Source: Enterobacteriaceae bacterium 4M9 (GTDB lineage: Bacteria > Pseudomonadota > Gammaproteobacteria > Enterobacterales > Enterobacteriaceae). From it: 64,000 bases of DNA. The position numbers and the translations under genes are program-made. Below, in pieces: positions 24,848 to 34,473 of this stretch; the first letter of the stretch is position 1; every line of letters starts with the position of its first letter. The notes below the pieces were generated by a model that worked only from the letters and a program-made list of their open reading frames with translations, had not been told where the DNA came from and did not search any database. The stretch is from NCBI GenBank assembly GCA_010092695.1, contig JAADJJ010000001.1:992001-1056000 (forward strand). The letters are read 5' to 3'.

Positions 24848-25864
24848 ATGCGTGTACTGGGAATAGAAACATCCTGCGACGAAACCGGCGTCGCCATCTA
24901 CGACGACAAACAGGGGTTGTTAGCCAACCAATTGTACAGTCAGGTAAAACTGCACGCGGATTACGGCGGCGTTGTGCCAGAACTGGCCTCCCGCGACCAC
25001 GTGCGCAAGACGGTGCCGCTGATTCAGGCGGCACTGAAAGAGGCACATCTTAGCTCTTCAGATATTAATGCCGTGGCGTATACCGCAGGTCCTGGGCTTG
25101 TGGGTGCGCTGCTGGTTGGTGCAACCATTGGGCGCGCGCTGGCGTTTGCCTGGGATGTCCCTGCGGTTGCGGTGCATCATATGGAAGGCCACCTGCTGGC
25201 ACCGATGCTGGAAGATAATCCACCTGAGTTCCCGTTTGTGGCCCTGCTGGTGTCCGGGGGACATACTCAGCTTATCAGCGTCACCGGTATCGGTGAGTAT
25301 GAATTGCTGGGCGAGTCCATTGACGATGCCGCAGGCGAAGCGTTTGATAAAACGGCCAAACTGTTGGGACTGGATTATCCTGGCGGCCCGATGCTCTCTA
25401 AAATGGCCGCACAGGGCACGGCAGGGCGCTATGTGTTCCCGCGCCCGATGACCGACCGGCCCGGGCTTGATTTCAGCTTCTCTGGCCTGAAAACCTTTGC
25501 CGCGAATACCATTCGCAGCGGCGACAGCGACGAGCAAACGCGTGCCGATATCGCCCGCGCGTTTGAAGACGCGGTGGTCGATACACTGATGATCAAATGC
25601 AAGCGCGCGCTGGATCAGACCGGTTTTAAACGTCTGGTGATCGCGGGCGGCGTGAGTGCTAACCGTACGCTGCGGGCAAAGCTTGCGGAAATGATGGCAA
25701 AACGCCGTGGTGAAGTGTTTTACGCTCGTCCTGAGTTTTGCACCGATAACGGCGCGATGATTGCGTATGCGGGAATGGTGCGCCTGAAGGCAGGCTGTGT
25801 GACGGATTTGAGTGTGAGCGTGCGTCCGCGCTGGCCGCTGTCTGAACTGCCGGCGGCAGTGTAA
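24848..25864 (+). CDS. tsaD: tRNA N6-threonylcarbamoyladenosine transferase TsaD
   Basis: 338 residues from the ATG at 24848, starting MRVLGIETSCDETGVAIYDD. The frame is open upstream through the promoter region but that part is not conserved. ASKHA fold; metal-binding H111 and H115 in HHMEGHLLAP, SGGHTQL, GESIDDAAGEAFDK, and Asp in CTDNGAMIAYAG. With TsaB, TsaC and TsaE it adds threonylcarbamoyl to A37 of tRNAs that read ANN codons. Confidence 0.97.
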   Translation: MRVLGIETSCDETGVAIYDDKQGLLANQLYSQVKLHADYGGVVPELASRDHVRKTVPLIQAALKEAHLSSSDINAVAYTAGPGLVGALLVGATIGRALAFAWDVPAVAVHHMEGHLLAPMLEDNPPEFPFVALLVSGGHTQLISVTGIGEYELLGESIDDAAGEAFDKTAKLLGLDYPGGPMLSKMAAQGTAGRYVFPRPMTDRPGLDFSFSGLKTFAANTIRSGDSDEQTRADIARAFEDAVVDTLMIKCKRALDQTGFKRLVIAGGVSANRTLRAKLAEMMAKRRGEVFYARPEFCTDNGAMIAYAGMVRLKAGCVTDLSVSVRPRWPLSELPAAV

Positions 25865-25872
25865 TTTCCGGC

Positions 25873-25908
25873 GAGAGGCAAAGTGGCTACTTTGTCTCTC
25901 CGTTTTCC
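25873..25908. terminator. Terminator between tsaD and plsY
   Basis: GAGAGGCAAAGT and ACTTTGTCTCTC arms (one G-T pair) with a GGCT loop, followed by CGTTTTCC. It overlaps the last codons of convergent plsY. Confidence 0.65.
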
Positions 25909-26528
25909 TTATCTTCCTCATCGGTCGCTTTCTTGCGACGCAGTTTCTTCCAGATTTTCGTTTCCTGGCCACGCCACAGGCGCTGAATGTTATCGTGATG
26001 ACGCCAGAGAATCAGGCATGACAGCATCGCAACCGGAAAGGTGAACTGCGGTTTAAACCACCAGACATAAAACGGGGCGATAAGCGCGCTGACGATAGCG
26101 CCAAGCGAGGAGTAGCCGCTTAGCAGCACCGTGAGCAGCCAGGTGCCTGTCATCACGCCGGTAAGGTCCCAGCCAATGGGGGCGATAGCGCCAAAGGCCG
26201 TCGCCACACCTTTACCGCCGCGAAAGCCAAAAAACACCGGCCAGATGTGGCCCAGGCAGGCGGCAATGGCAATCAGCCCGAGCCAGAGCGGCGTGACGCC
26301 CAGCGCCCATGCAGCCCAGACCGGCAACATGCCTTTTAGCACATCGAAAATCAGCACCGCTACGGCTGCGCCTTTGCCGCCGATGCGTAAAACATTGGTG
26401 GCGCCGGGGTTGCGTGAACCGCTCTCCCGGGGGTCTGGCAAACCGGCAAGGCGGCAAACCAGAATGGCGCTGGAAACAGAGCCGAAAAGGTACGCGAGGA
26501 TGATCATCACAGGCGCGATTGCACTCAT
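25887..26528 (-). CDS. plsY: Glycerol-3-phosphate acyltransferase PlsY
   Basis: 213 residues (E. coli 205). Integral membrane protein with about five hydrophobic segments. Family motifs: SRNPGATNVLRIGGKGAA (acyl-phosphate/glycerol phosphate site) and FGFRGGKGVATAFG. It transfers an acyl group from acyl-phosphate to glycerol-3-phosphate, the first step of phospholipid synthesis. The C-terminal tail is highly charged (RRKKATDEEDKENGETK) and longer than in E. coli. Confidence 0.95.
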   Translation of the reverse strand: MSAIAPVMIILAYLFGSVSSAILVCRLAGLPDPRESGSRNPGATNVLRIGGKGAAVAVLIFDVLKGMLPVWAAWALGVTPLWLGLIAIAACLGHIWPVFFGFRGGKGVATAFGAIAPIGWDLTGVMTGTWLLTVLLSGYSSLGAIVSALIAPFYVWWFKPQFTFPVAMLSCLILWRHHDNIQRLWRGQETKIWKKLRRKKATDEEDKENGETK

Positions 26529-26737
26529 AACGCTGTTCCGTTGTGAAAATGTCGTGTAATTTTCTGCATCAAAGGATAATACGCATATTTACTGGCAAGT
26601 GGTATCCCCAGACTGGCTTGTAAAAAGCAGCGTTGAACTGCCGTTTATTTGTTTATACGAGCAAAATAGCGCCTTCGCCAGTGTAGTCAACGCGGTTCCA
26701 GAATAAACCAGGTACACATCAAAACGGGCAAATTGTG

Positions 26738-27100
26738 ATGGATATTGTATTTATAGAGCAGCTTTCGGTAATCACCACTATTGGTGTTTACGACTGGGAA
26801 CAGACAATTGAACAGAAACTGGTGTTCGATATCGAAATGGGCTGGGACAATCGCACTGCTGCCGTGAGCGATAACGTCAATGACTGCCTGAGCTATGCCG
26901 ACGTGTGTGACGCTATTGTCGCGCACGTTGAAGGCGGGCGTTTTGCACTGGTTGAGCGCGTGGCAGAAGAAGTCGCGGCACTGTTACAAAACCGTTTTTG
27001 CTCGCCGTGGGTGCGCATCAAAGTCAGCAAACCCGGCGCTGTGGCGCGGGCGGCAAGAGTAGGCGTCATCATTGAGCGTGGCAATTTTCCGAAAGAATAA
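26738..27100 (+). CDS. folB: Dihydroneopterin aldolase FolB
   Basis: 120 residues from the ATG at 26738; a GTG just before it is in frame. It begins MDIVFIEQLSVITTIGVYDWEQ, nearly the E. coli protein. Glu in GVYDWEQ, Tyr in LSYADV and Lys in VRIKVSKPGAV are the active-site elements. It cleaves dihydroneopterin to 6-hydroxymethyl-dihydropterin and glycolaldehyde in folate synthesis; it also epimerises at C2'. Confidence 0.96.
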   Translation: MDIVFIEQLSVITTIGVYDWEQTIEQKLVFDIEMGWDNRTAAVSDNVNDCLSYADVCDAIVAHVEGGRFALVERVAEEVAALLQNRFCSPWVRIKVSKPGAVARAARVGVIIERGNFPKE

Positions 27101-27208
27101 AAATAACCGCGCGTGGGTTAAACCAAACGCGGGATGCCGGGTCATACTGCGTGAACATTTCCGGCCTGCGGGCCGTTTTTCCTTTAGGGATTTTAGAGGG
27201 TTTTTTTG

Positions 27209-28027
27209 ATGGGTGATGTGCATTCATTGGTGATAGCCGCCATTCTTGGGGTTGTCGAGGGACTCACCGAGTTCCTGCCCGTATCCAGCACCGGACATAT
27301 GATTATCGTCGGTCATCTGCTGGGGTTTGAAGGCGATACGGCAAAAACATTCGAAGTGGTGATTCAGCTTGGCTCCATTCTCGCCGTGGTGGTGATGTTC
27401 TGGCGTCGTCTGTTTGGCCTGATAGGCATTCATTTTGGGCCAAAGCCCCATGAAGGCGAAGGCAGCGGACGGCTGTCGCTGATTCATATTCTGCTTGGCA
27501 TGATCCCGGCGGTGGTGCTGGGGCTGGTGTTCCATGACACCATCAAATCGCTGTTTAACCCGGTGAACGTCATGTACGCGCTGGTGGTGGGCGGCCTGCT
27601 GCTGATTGCCGCTGAATGCTTCAAACCAAAAGAGCCGCGTGCGGTCGGCGTTGACGATATGACGTATCGTCAGGCGTTTATGATTGGCTGCTTTCAGTGT
27701 CTGGCGCTGTGGCCGGGGTTTTCACGCTCAGGAGCCACTATTTCCGGCGGTATGCTGATGGGCGTAAGCCGCTATGCGGCCTCAGAGTTCTCGTTCCTGC
27801 TGGCGGTGCCGATGATGATGGGCGCGACGGCGCTGGATCTCTATAAAAGCTGGGGATTCCTGACGCTGACCGACCTGCCGATGTTTGCCGTGGGCTTTGT
27901 CACCGCCTTTATCGTCGCGTTAATTGCTATCAAGACCTTCCTGCAGTTGATTAAGCGTATTTCTTTTATCCCGTTTGCTATCTACCGCTTTATTGTGGCG
28001 GCAGCGGTGTACGTGGTGTTCTTCTAA
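27209..28027 (+). CDS. uppP: Undecaprenyl-diphosphatase UppP (BacA)
   Basis: 272 residues from the ATG at 27209; a TTG directly before is in frame and rejected. Multi-spanning membrane protein with EGLTEFLPVSSTGHMI and PGFSRSGATISGGMLMGVSR, the two catalytic signatures. It dephosphorylates undecaprenyl pyrophosphate so that the carrier lipid is reused for peptidoglycan; overexpression gives bacitracin resistance. Convergent with cca, only 12 bp apart. Confidence 0.97.
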   Translation: MGDVHSLVIAAILGVVEGLTEFLPVSSTGHMIIVGHLLGFEGDTAKTFEVVIQLGSILAVVVMFWRRLFGLIGIHFGPKPHEGEGSGRLSLIHILLGMIPAVVLGLVFHDTIKSLFNPVNVMYALVVGGLLLIAAECFKPKEPRAVGVDDMTYRQAFMIGCFQCLALWPGFSRSGATISGGMLMGVSRYAASEFSFLLAVPMMMGATALDLYKSWGFLTLTDLPMFAVGFVTAFIVALIAIKTFLQLIKRISFIPFAIYRFIVAAAVYVVFF

Positions 28028-28039
28028 AACGCATGGCCC

Positions 28040-29281
28040 TCAGCCTTTGGGCTGGGGGCAAGCCTGCGATTTCCACTGCGCAACGGCGTTAACGCGCCTG
28101 CGCGTCAACTCCTCACGAATTTCCATGCCTTGAAAACCCTGTGCGACCACGTCTTTGGTCGATACGCGCTGTGCCACGTGCCAGGCTTCGCGCAGCAGCT
28201 GTCCCTGCGGATAGTCACTGGCTTCAAAACCGGTACGCCCGCGGGCGTCGGCCTCGCTGGTTAATGCAAGCTGCTCCACGCGCTGTGGTTTGCGCCAGGC
28301 ATCAAGAGAATCAAACAGTCTGACCAGCGTTTCAGGGCGCAGAATGGGCAGAGTGTGAATCAGGTCATGGTACTCGGCCACCAGCTTTGCCAAATCGCGA
28401 ATATCATTCGGCACCCGCAGGCGCTGGCACAATTGCTCTACCAGCTTGACGCCTGCCGGGCCGTGGCCATGGTGGCGCGGCCACAGGTGCTTTGGCGTCA
28501 ACCCTTTACCGAGATCGTGAGTGAGTGCCGAAAAGCGCACATCCACATCGGGACTCAGCTGTGCTGCCATGGAGAGCGTCATCAGCGTATGTACGCCGGT
28601 GTCAATTTCCGGGTGCCACTTTTCGGGGGCGGGCACGCCAAACAGCGCGTCGATTTCCGGGAACAGCACCGCCAGCGCGCCACAGTCACGCAGCACCTGG
28701 AAATAGACCTGCGGATTACGCGAGGTCAGGGCGTTTTCCGTTTCCTTCCATACGCGCTCGGGCGTCAGGTGTGCCAGTTCGCCGCGAGCGGCCATCTCGC
28801 GCATCAACGCCATGGTGTCGTCGGCAATGCGGAAATTAAGATGCGCGTAGCGGGCGGCAAAGCGCGCCACGCGCAGCACGCGCAGCGGATCTTCGTTAAA
28901 CGCAGGAGAGACGTGGCGCAGAATACGGCGTGCCAGATCCGTGCGTCCTCCCCAGGGATCGACATACTCGCCGTGCTCGTCCAGCGCAATGGCGTTAATG
29001 GTCAGGTCACGACGTTGTAAATCCTGCTCCAGGGTGACGTCCGGTTCAGCGTGGCACACAAAACCGGTGTAACCGTGGCCGGACTTACGCTCAGTGCGGG
29101 CCAGCGCGTACTCTTCGCGGCTGTCGGGATGGAGGAACACAGGGAAATCACGGCCGACCTGCTGGTAGCCTGTGTCGAGCATATGCTGCGGTGTGGCGCC
29201 GACTACCACCCAGTCTTTATCTTTAACCGGCAGACCTAACAACCCGTCTCTGACTGCACCGCCGACCAGATAAATCTTCAC
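28040..29281 (-). CDS. cca: CCA tRNA nucleotidyltransferase
   Basis: 413 residues (E. coli 412), GTG start at 29281 with AAGGAG upstream. Class II nucleotidyltransferase head: GGAVRDGLLG, then the metal-binding Asp pair D21/D23 in KDKDWVVVG, RRDLTINAIA and a basic RVLRVARFAARYAH. A C-terminal HD phosphohydrolase domain (HDLGKGLTPKHLWPRHHGHG) gives phosphatase and cyclic phosphodiesterase activity. It adds or repairs the tRNA 3' CCA. Confidence 0.97.
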   Translation of the reverse strand: MKIYLVGGAVRDGLLGLPVKDKDWVVVGATPQHMLDTGYQQVGRDFPVFLHPDSREEYALARTERKSGHGYTGFVCHAEPDVTLEQDLQRRDLTINAIALDEHGEYVDPWGGRTDLARRILRHVSPAFNEDPLRVLRVARFAARYAHLNFRIADDTMALMREMAARGELAHLTPERVWKETENALTSRNPQVYFQVLRDCGALAVLFPEIDALFGVPAPEKWHPEIDTGVHTLMTLSMAAQLSPDVDVRFSALTHDLGKGLTPKHLWPRHHGHGPAGVKLVEQLCQRLRVPNDIRDLAKLVAEYHDLIHTLPILRPETLVRLFDSLDAWRKPQRVEQLALTSEADARGRTGFEASDYPQGQLLREAWHVAQRVSTKDVVAQGFQGMEIREELTRRRVNAVAQWKSQACPQPKG

Positions 29282-29355
29282 CCTGCGTTTCTCCTTGAAC
29301 TGTCGATAAGCGGGGAATAATACGTAAGTGTAGAGGAGAAGGCTAAGGAAAGGTG

Positions 29356-29376
29356 CGGGCGGCGTGCTGCCGCCCG
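29356..29376 (-). terminator. Hairpin after ygiM
   Basis: CGGGCGGC/GCCGCCCG 8-bp stem with a 5-nt loop, 10 bp past the ygiM stop, followed on the minus strand by CACCTTTCCTT. Confidence 0.5.
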
Positions 29377-29386
29377 GTTGATGCGG

Positions 29387-30001
29387 TTAGTTCATCCAGC
29401 GGTCTTTGCGCTTGCGGCTTGGCAGCATATAAGGCAGCAGCAGACCGAGCAGCAGGCCAACGCCCGCGACACCGCCACCGTACATAAACCACTGCATGAT
29501 GATGTTGCGCTGCTTATCGTCAAGCTGGATATTGGCGGCATTCACTTTCTTCTGCGCGATCACCAGCTGGTTTTTCAGCTGTTGATTTTCCTGCTTGAGG
29601 CCATTGATAACGCTGTCGCTCTCGGCCACCTTTTTCTGCATCTCAGCGGTACGCTGGTTCCAGGTGGTGTCGATATTATTAAGCTTGTCGGTCAGCGTTT
29701 TGACCTGGTTTTCGAGATCCGGCACGCGGGTACGCAGGCTCGGCGTGTTTTTCAGGTCGCTTAGCAGAATCCAGGCCACGCGGCCATTGCTGTCGCGCAC
29801 CTGGCCGTATTTGCCGTTGGTCTGCATAAGATCTACGGCTTCACCGGCGTTGACTGAGCCGAGCAGGCGGTAGTTATCGCCAGGGCCGCTGCGTACCCAA
29901 GTGGTTAATTCGTCAGAAACATAACGTTTTTCTTCCGCGTGAGCCACTGCGGTAACGCTAAGAGAAAGTAAAGCAAAGCTAATCAGGCGTAATTTCTGCA
30001 T
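29387..30001 (-). CDS. ygiM: SH3 domain, membrane-anchored protein YgiM
   Basis: 204 residues. Signal peptide (ALLSLSVTAVAHA), bacterial SH3 domain (about 25-95: YVSDELTTWVRSGPGDNYRLLG), a coiled coil (about 100-165), and one C-terminal transmembrane segment (YGGGVAGVGLLLGLLLPYML) with a basic cytoplasmic tail. The TIGR04211 'SH3 and anchor' layout. The body is periplasmic; function is not established. Divergent from ygiF. Confidence 0.92.
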   Translation of the reverse strand: MQKLRLISFALLSLSVTAVAHAEEKRYVSDELTTWVRSGPGDNYRLLGSVNAGEAVDLMQTNGKYGQVRDSNGRVAWILLSDLKNTPSLRTRVPDLENQVKTLTDKLNNIDTTWNQRTAEMQKKVAESDSVINGLKQENQQLKNQLVIAQKKVNAANIQLDDKQRNIIMQWFMYGGGVAGVGLLLGLLLPYMLPSRKRKDRWMN

Positions 30002-30256
30002 CAGGTCGTCGTTATTGTCATCATTAAGCGTGGAACAGTAATAGTGGGACCAGTCTGACGAGCCGACTTATAAACCTGAATGAGAATTATCCAGGTGTAG
30101 TCTTATCCCTGCTGGTACCACTGCTTCAGGTTTTGAGCCCGTCAAATTGCTCATGACATGGCAATTTGGCGCAAAATATTATCTACTGACACACATTCGT
30201 TTCGTAAGTTCGCGGAATTTGTCACAGCCCGCTATATAACGGTAAATAAACAGAAT

Positions 30257-31552
30257 ATGTCTCAAGAAATCGAACTAAAATTTCTCGTTCATCCGAGCGC
30301 GCCAGACGCGCTACGCACGGTACTCAATACGCTACCGGGCGATCATACCATCCCACGCAAGCTGCTCAACATCTATTATGAAACGTCTGATATGCAGCTG
30401 CGTCGCCATGACATGGGTTTACGCATTCGCGGTGTTGATGGTCGCTACGAAATGACGATGAAAACGGCAGGCCAGACGGTGGGCGGTTTACATCAGCGTC
30501 CTGAATATAACGTGGAACTTTCTGAACCCGAACTGGCGTTGGCGCGTTTCCCGCAGGAAATGTGGCCTGAAGGGCTGGATGTTGACGCGCTGGCATCAAC
30601 GCTGGCACCGCTGTTCAGCACCGACTTTGAACGTGAGAAGTGGGTGGTTACTTACGGCGAAAGCCGCATTGAAATTGCGCTGGATTTAGGCGAAATACGC
30701 AGCGGAGAGTTCAGTGAACCGCTCAGTGAGCTGGAGCTTGAGCTGCTGGAAGGGCGCGTGGAAGACGTGCTGGGGCTGGCGCGTGAACACCTGCTGCGCG
30801 ATGGCCTGCGTCAGGGCAGCCTGAGCAAAGCCGCACGCGGCTACCACCTGGCTCGCGGCAATGCTCCGCGTGAGATTAAGCCGCTCGGCGTGCTGGAAAC
30901 CGCGCCAAAAGCCACGCTGGAACAGGGACTGAGCGGTGCGCTGGAACTGGCTCTGGCGCACTGGCAGTATCATGAAGAACTGTGGGTGCGCGGGGTGACG
31001 GGCGCGCAGGAGCAGGTGGCTGAAGCGGTGGCGCTGGTGCGCCATACGCTGACACTGTTCGGCGGCGTGATCCCAAGAAAGGCGAGCACTCACTTACGTG
31101 AGCAGTTAAGCCAGCTTGCTGATGCTCTGCCAGGCGCGAGCGATGCGCTGGCATGGAGTGCGCTCAGTGGCAGCGCCAAACTCACCCTCACCGACTGGAT
31201 GGTTACGCGCGGCTGGTTGGCGTTTCTTGACGACGCTGCGCGCAGCAAACTGGGCGGTTCACTTAAACGTTTTGCCGACACACACCTTTCGCGCGCGTCG
31301 GCCGAGCTGAAAGAGGCTTTTCGCCAGCCGCTGACCGGGCGTTACGTCGAGCAATTACCGCGCCTTGAGCGCGTTATTCACACTGCATATGTGTTGTCTG
31401 GGTTTTACCCGCGTGGCGAACGCCAGGCGTGGATTGACGGCTGGCAGGCGCTCAGACACGCGATTTGCGCAAATCTTATCTATGAGATTGAGCCTCTGCG
31501 TAAGCAGGCGCTCAGCGCTGCGCCGTTCTGGCGTCACAGCGGGCAACACTAA
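30257..31552 (+). CDS. ygiF: Inorganic triphosphatase YgiF (CYTH-CHAD)
   Basis: 431 residues from the ATG at 30257 (MSQEIELKFLV); an upstream extension of 33 codons is not conserved. N-terminal CYTH domain with the EIELKF signature (ExExK) and RIRG, then a C-terminal CHAD domain of histidine-rich helices. E. coli YgiF hydrolyses tripolyphosphate to phosphate and pyrophosphate; CHAD domains bind polyphosphate. Upstream of and co-directional with glnE, 19 bp apart. Confidence 0.94.
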   Translation: MSQEIELKFLVHPSAPDALRTVLNTLPGDHTIPRKLLNIYYETSDMQLRRHDMGLRIRGVDGRYEMTMKTAGQTVGGLHQRPEYNVELSEPELALARFPQEMWPEGLDVDALASTLAPLFSTDFEREKWVVTYGESRIEIALDLGEIRSGEFSEPLSELELELLEGRVEDVLGLAREHLLRDGLRQGSLSKAARGYHLARGNAPREIKPLGVLETAPKATLEQGLSGALELALAHWQYHEELWVRGVTGAQEQVAEAVALVRHTLTLFGGVIPRKASTHLREQLSQLADALPGASDALAWSALSGSAKLTLTDWMVTRGWLAFLDDAARSKLGGSLKRFADTHLSRASAELKEAFRQPLTGRYVEQLPRLERVIHTAYVLSGFYPRGERQAWIDGWQALRHAICANLIYEIEPLRKQALSAAPFWRHSGQH

Positions 31553-31571
31553 GTCTTACAAGGATGAGCCA

Positions 31572-34424
31572 ATGATGCCACTCTCTCCCGTTTTACAGCA
31601 GCAATGGCAGGCGGTAGCCGCGCGCCTGCCTGCGTCCGTCAGTGCCGATGCGATTAGCGATGAGGCCAGAGCAGCGCTGACCTTCAGCGACTTTATCTGT
31701 GAAGGCATTCTGGCCGAGCCAGACTGGCTGGTGGATTTGCAAAACGCACCGCCGCAGCCGCAGGAGTGGCAGCATTATGGCGAGTGGCTCACGCAGGCGC
31801 TGGCGAACGTAACGGACGAAGCCGGGCTGATGGTGGCGCTGCGCCGTTTTCGTCGGCGTATCATGGTGCGTATTGCCTGGAGCCAGGCGCTGAATCTTGT
31901 CGACACGCAAGAGACGCTGCAACAGCTGAGCATCCTTGCAGAAACGTTGATTGTTGCTGCCCGCGACTGGCTGTGGGCGGCCTGCTGTCGGGAGTGGGGC
32001 ACGCCGTCCAATGCGCAGGGTGAGGCACAGCCGCTGCTGATCCTTGGGATGGGTAAGCTTGGCGGCGGCGAGCTTAACTTCTCTTCCGATATCGATTTGA
32101 TTTTTGCCTGGCCGGAAAACGGCGTCACGCAGGGCGGGCGGCGCGAGCTGGATAATGCGCAGTTTTTTACCCGGTTGGGTCAGCGGCTGATTAAAGTGCT
32201 GGATCAGATAACGCCGGAGGGCTTTGTCTACCGCGTGGATATGCGCCTGCGTCCGTTTGGCGACAGCGGCCCGCTGGTATTGAGCTATGCCGCACTGGAA
32301 GATTACTACCAGGAGCAGGGGCGCGACTGGGAACGCTATGCAATGGTCAAAGCGCGCATCATGGGCGATAGCGACGATGTCTGGGCGCAGGAGTTGCGGG
32401 CCATGCTGCGCCCGTTTGTATTTCGCCGCTACATCGATTTCAGCGTGATTCAGTCGCTGCGCAACATGAAAGGCATGATCGCGCGTGAGGTCAGACGCCG
32501 GGGCCTGACCGATAACATCAAACTGGGCGCGGGCGGCATCCGGGAAATCGAATTTATCGTCCAGGTGTTTCAGTTGATTCGCGGTGGTCGCGAGCCACAG
32601 CTACAGGGCCGCGCGTTGCTGCCCACGCTTGCGGCTATCGACTCGTTGCACCTGCTGCCTGAAGGTGAAGCGACGCGCCTGCGCGAAGCCTATCTCTACC
32701 TGCGACGACTGGAAAACCTGTTGCAGAGTATTAACGATGAGCAAACCCAGACGCTGCCTGGCGATGAGCTTAACCGCGCCAGGCTCGCCTGGGGCATGGG
32801 TGTGGCGGACTGGCATACGTTGAATGCGCAGTTGCAACATCATATGGCGCAGGTGCGCCAGATTTTTAACGACCTTATCGGTGACGATGACGAGCAGGGC
32901 GAGGAAAGCGCCACGCCGGAAGTCTGGCGTGAACTGTGGCTGGATGCGCCGGATGTGGATGACGCGTTGCCTGTACTGAGCCATCTGGCCGACGAAGACC
33001 GGCAGAAAGTGATTGCCCAGATAACCGATTTTAAGCGCGATATCGACCGGCGCACGATTGGCCCGCGTGGGCGTCAGGTGCTCGATCAACTCATGCCTGC
33101 ACTGCTCAAAGAAGTCTGTGAGCGTGCAGATGCGCCGCTGCCGCTGGCGCGCATCATGCCGCTGCTGATGGGGATTGTAACCCGCACCACTTACCTTGAG
33201 TTGCTGGTGGAATACCCAGGCGCGTTACAGCACCTGATTCGCCTGTGCGCCGCTTCACCGATGGTGGCAAGCCAGTTAGCGCACTATCCGCTGCTGCTTG
33301 ACGAGTTGCTTGACCCCAACACGCTGTACCAGCCGCCCGCGCCGGGTGCCTGGCACGACGAGTTGCGCCAGTACCTGCTGCGGGTGCCGGAAGATGACGA
33401 GGAGCAGCAGCTTGAGGCGCTGCGCCAGTTTAAGCAGGTGCAGCAGCTGCGTGTGGCAGCGGCAGATATCGCCGGCACCCTGCCGGTGATGAAAGTGAGC
33501 GATAACCTCACCTGGCTTGCCGAGGCGATGATTGATGCCGTGGTGCAGCAGGCCTGGCGACAAATGGCGGCGCGCTACGGTCAGCCAACGCACCTGCGTG
33601 AGCGCGGCGGGCGCGGTTTTGCCGTGGTGGGCTACGGCAAGCTTGGCGGCTGGGAACTGGGCTATAGCTCGGACCTGGATTTGGTGTTCCTGCACGATTG
33701 CCCGACCGATGTGGTGACCGACGGCGAGCGTGAAATCGACGGTCGTCAGTTCTACCTGCGCCTGGCGCAGCGCATCATGCACCTTTTCAGCACCCGTACT
33801 TCGTCCGGCATTCTCTATGAAGTGGATGCGCGCCTGCGCCCGTCCGGGGCTGCCGGGATGCTGGTGACCACCGCCGATGCCTTTGCTGATTATCAGCAAA
33901 ACGAGGCCTGGACCTGGGAGCACCAGGCGCTGGTGCGTGCGCGTGTGGTGTATGGCGATCCGGCGCTGTGTGCACGGTTTGACGCCGTGCGTAAACACAT
34001 CCTCACCACAGCGCGCGACGGCGAGACGCTGCGCGTGGACGTCAGAGAAATGCGCGAGAAAATGCGCGAACATCTGGGCAATAAGCAGCGTGAGCGCTTT
34101 GATATCAAGGCCGATGAAGGCGGCATTACCGATATTGAATTCATCACTCAGTATCTGGTGCTGCGCTACGCCCACCAGGCGCCGGGCCTGACGCGCTGGT
34201 CGGATAACGTGCGCATTCTCGAACTTCTGGCACAAAACGGCATTATGGATGAAGACGACGCGCGGGCGCTGACCCATGCTTACGTCACGCTGCGTGACGC
34301 GCTACATCACCTTGCGCTACAGGAGCAGCCGGGCAACGTCGCGCTGACGGCGTTTGTCTCTGAGCGCGAGCAGGTGCAGCGAAGCTGGCAAAAATGGCTG
34401 GGGGCGGCGCAGGCGCGCGCGTAA
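31572..34424 (+). CDS. glnE: Bifunctional glutamine synthetase adenylyltransferase/deadenylase
   Basis: 950 residues from the ATG at 31572 (MMPLSP), AAGGAT upstream; a longer open frame overlaps ygiF and is rejected. Two nucleotidyltransferase domains are visible: LGMGKLGGGELNFSSDIDLIF in the N-terminal deadenylating half and VGYGKLGGWELGYSSDLDLVF in the C-terminal adenylating half. The enzyme adds or removes AMP on GlnA Tyr in response to PII and glutamine. E. coli GlnE is 946 residues. Confidence 0.97.
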   Translation: MMPLSPVLQQQWQAVAARLPASVSADAISDEARAALTFSDFICEGILAEPDWLVDLQNAPPQPQEWQHYGEWLTQALANVTDEAGLMVALRRFRRRIMVRIAWSQALNLVDTQETLQQLSILAETLIVAARDWLWAACCREWGTPSNAQGEAQPLLILGMGKLGGGELNFSSDIDLIFAWPENGVTQGGRRELDNAQFFTRLGQRLIKVLDQITPEGFVYRVDMRLRPFGDSGPLVLSYAALEDYYQEQGRDWERYAMVKARIMGDSDDVWAQELRAMLRPFVFRRYIDFSVIQSLRNMKGMIAREVRRRGLTDNIKLGAGGIREIEFIVQVFQLIRGGREPQLQGRALLPTLAAIDSLHLLPEGEATRLREAYLYLRRLENLLQSINDEQTQTLPGDELNRARLAWGMGVADWHTLNAQLQHHMAQVRQIFNDLIGDDDEQGEESATPEVWRELWLDAPDVDDALPVLSHLADEDRQKVIAQITDFKRDIDRRTIGPRGRQVLDQLMPALLKEVCERADAPLPLARIMPLLMGIVTRTTYLELLVEYPGALQHLIRLCAASPMVASQLAHYPLLLDELLDPNTLYQPPAPGAWHDELRQYLLRVPEDDEEQQLEALRQFKQVQQLRVAAADIAGTLPVMKVSDNLTWLAEAMIDAVVQQAWRQMAARYGQPTHLRERGGRGFAVVGYGKLGGWELGYSSDLDLVFLHDCPTDVVTDGEREIDGRQFYLRLAQRIMHLFSTRTSSGILYEVDARLRPSGAAGMLVTTADAFADYQQNEAWTWEHQALVRARVVYGDPALCARFDAVRKHILTTARDGETLRVDVREMREKMREHLGNKQRERFDIKADEGGITDIEFITQYLVLRYAHQAPGLTRWSDNVRILELLAQNGIMDEDDARALTHAYVTLRDALHHLALQEQPGNVALTAFVSEREQVQRSWQKWLGAAQARA

Positions 34425-34473
34425 TTATGCTATTATCGCGCGCAAATTTTAGTTTCTCGCTGGAGAGTCAGGA

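Noticed and set aside
25058..25972. 304-codon ORF antisense to tsaD
   Set aside because: Same reason; overlaps the full tsaD gene and the plsY end.
33276..34277. 333-codon ORF antisense to glnE
   Set aside because: Shadow of a GC-rich gene; His/Arg-rich product without known domain.
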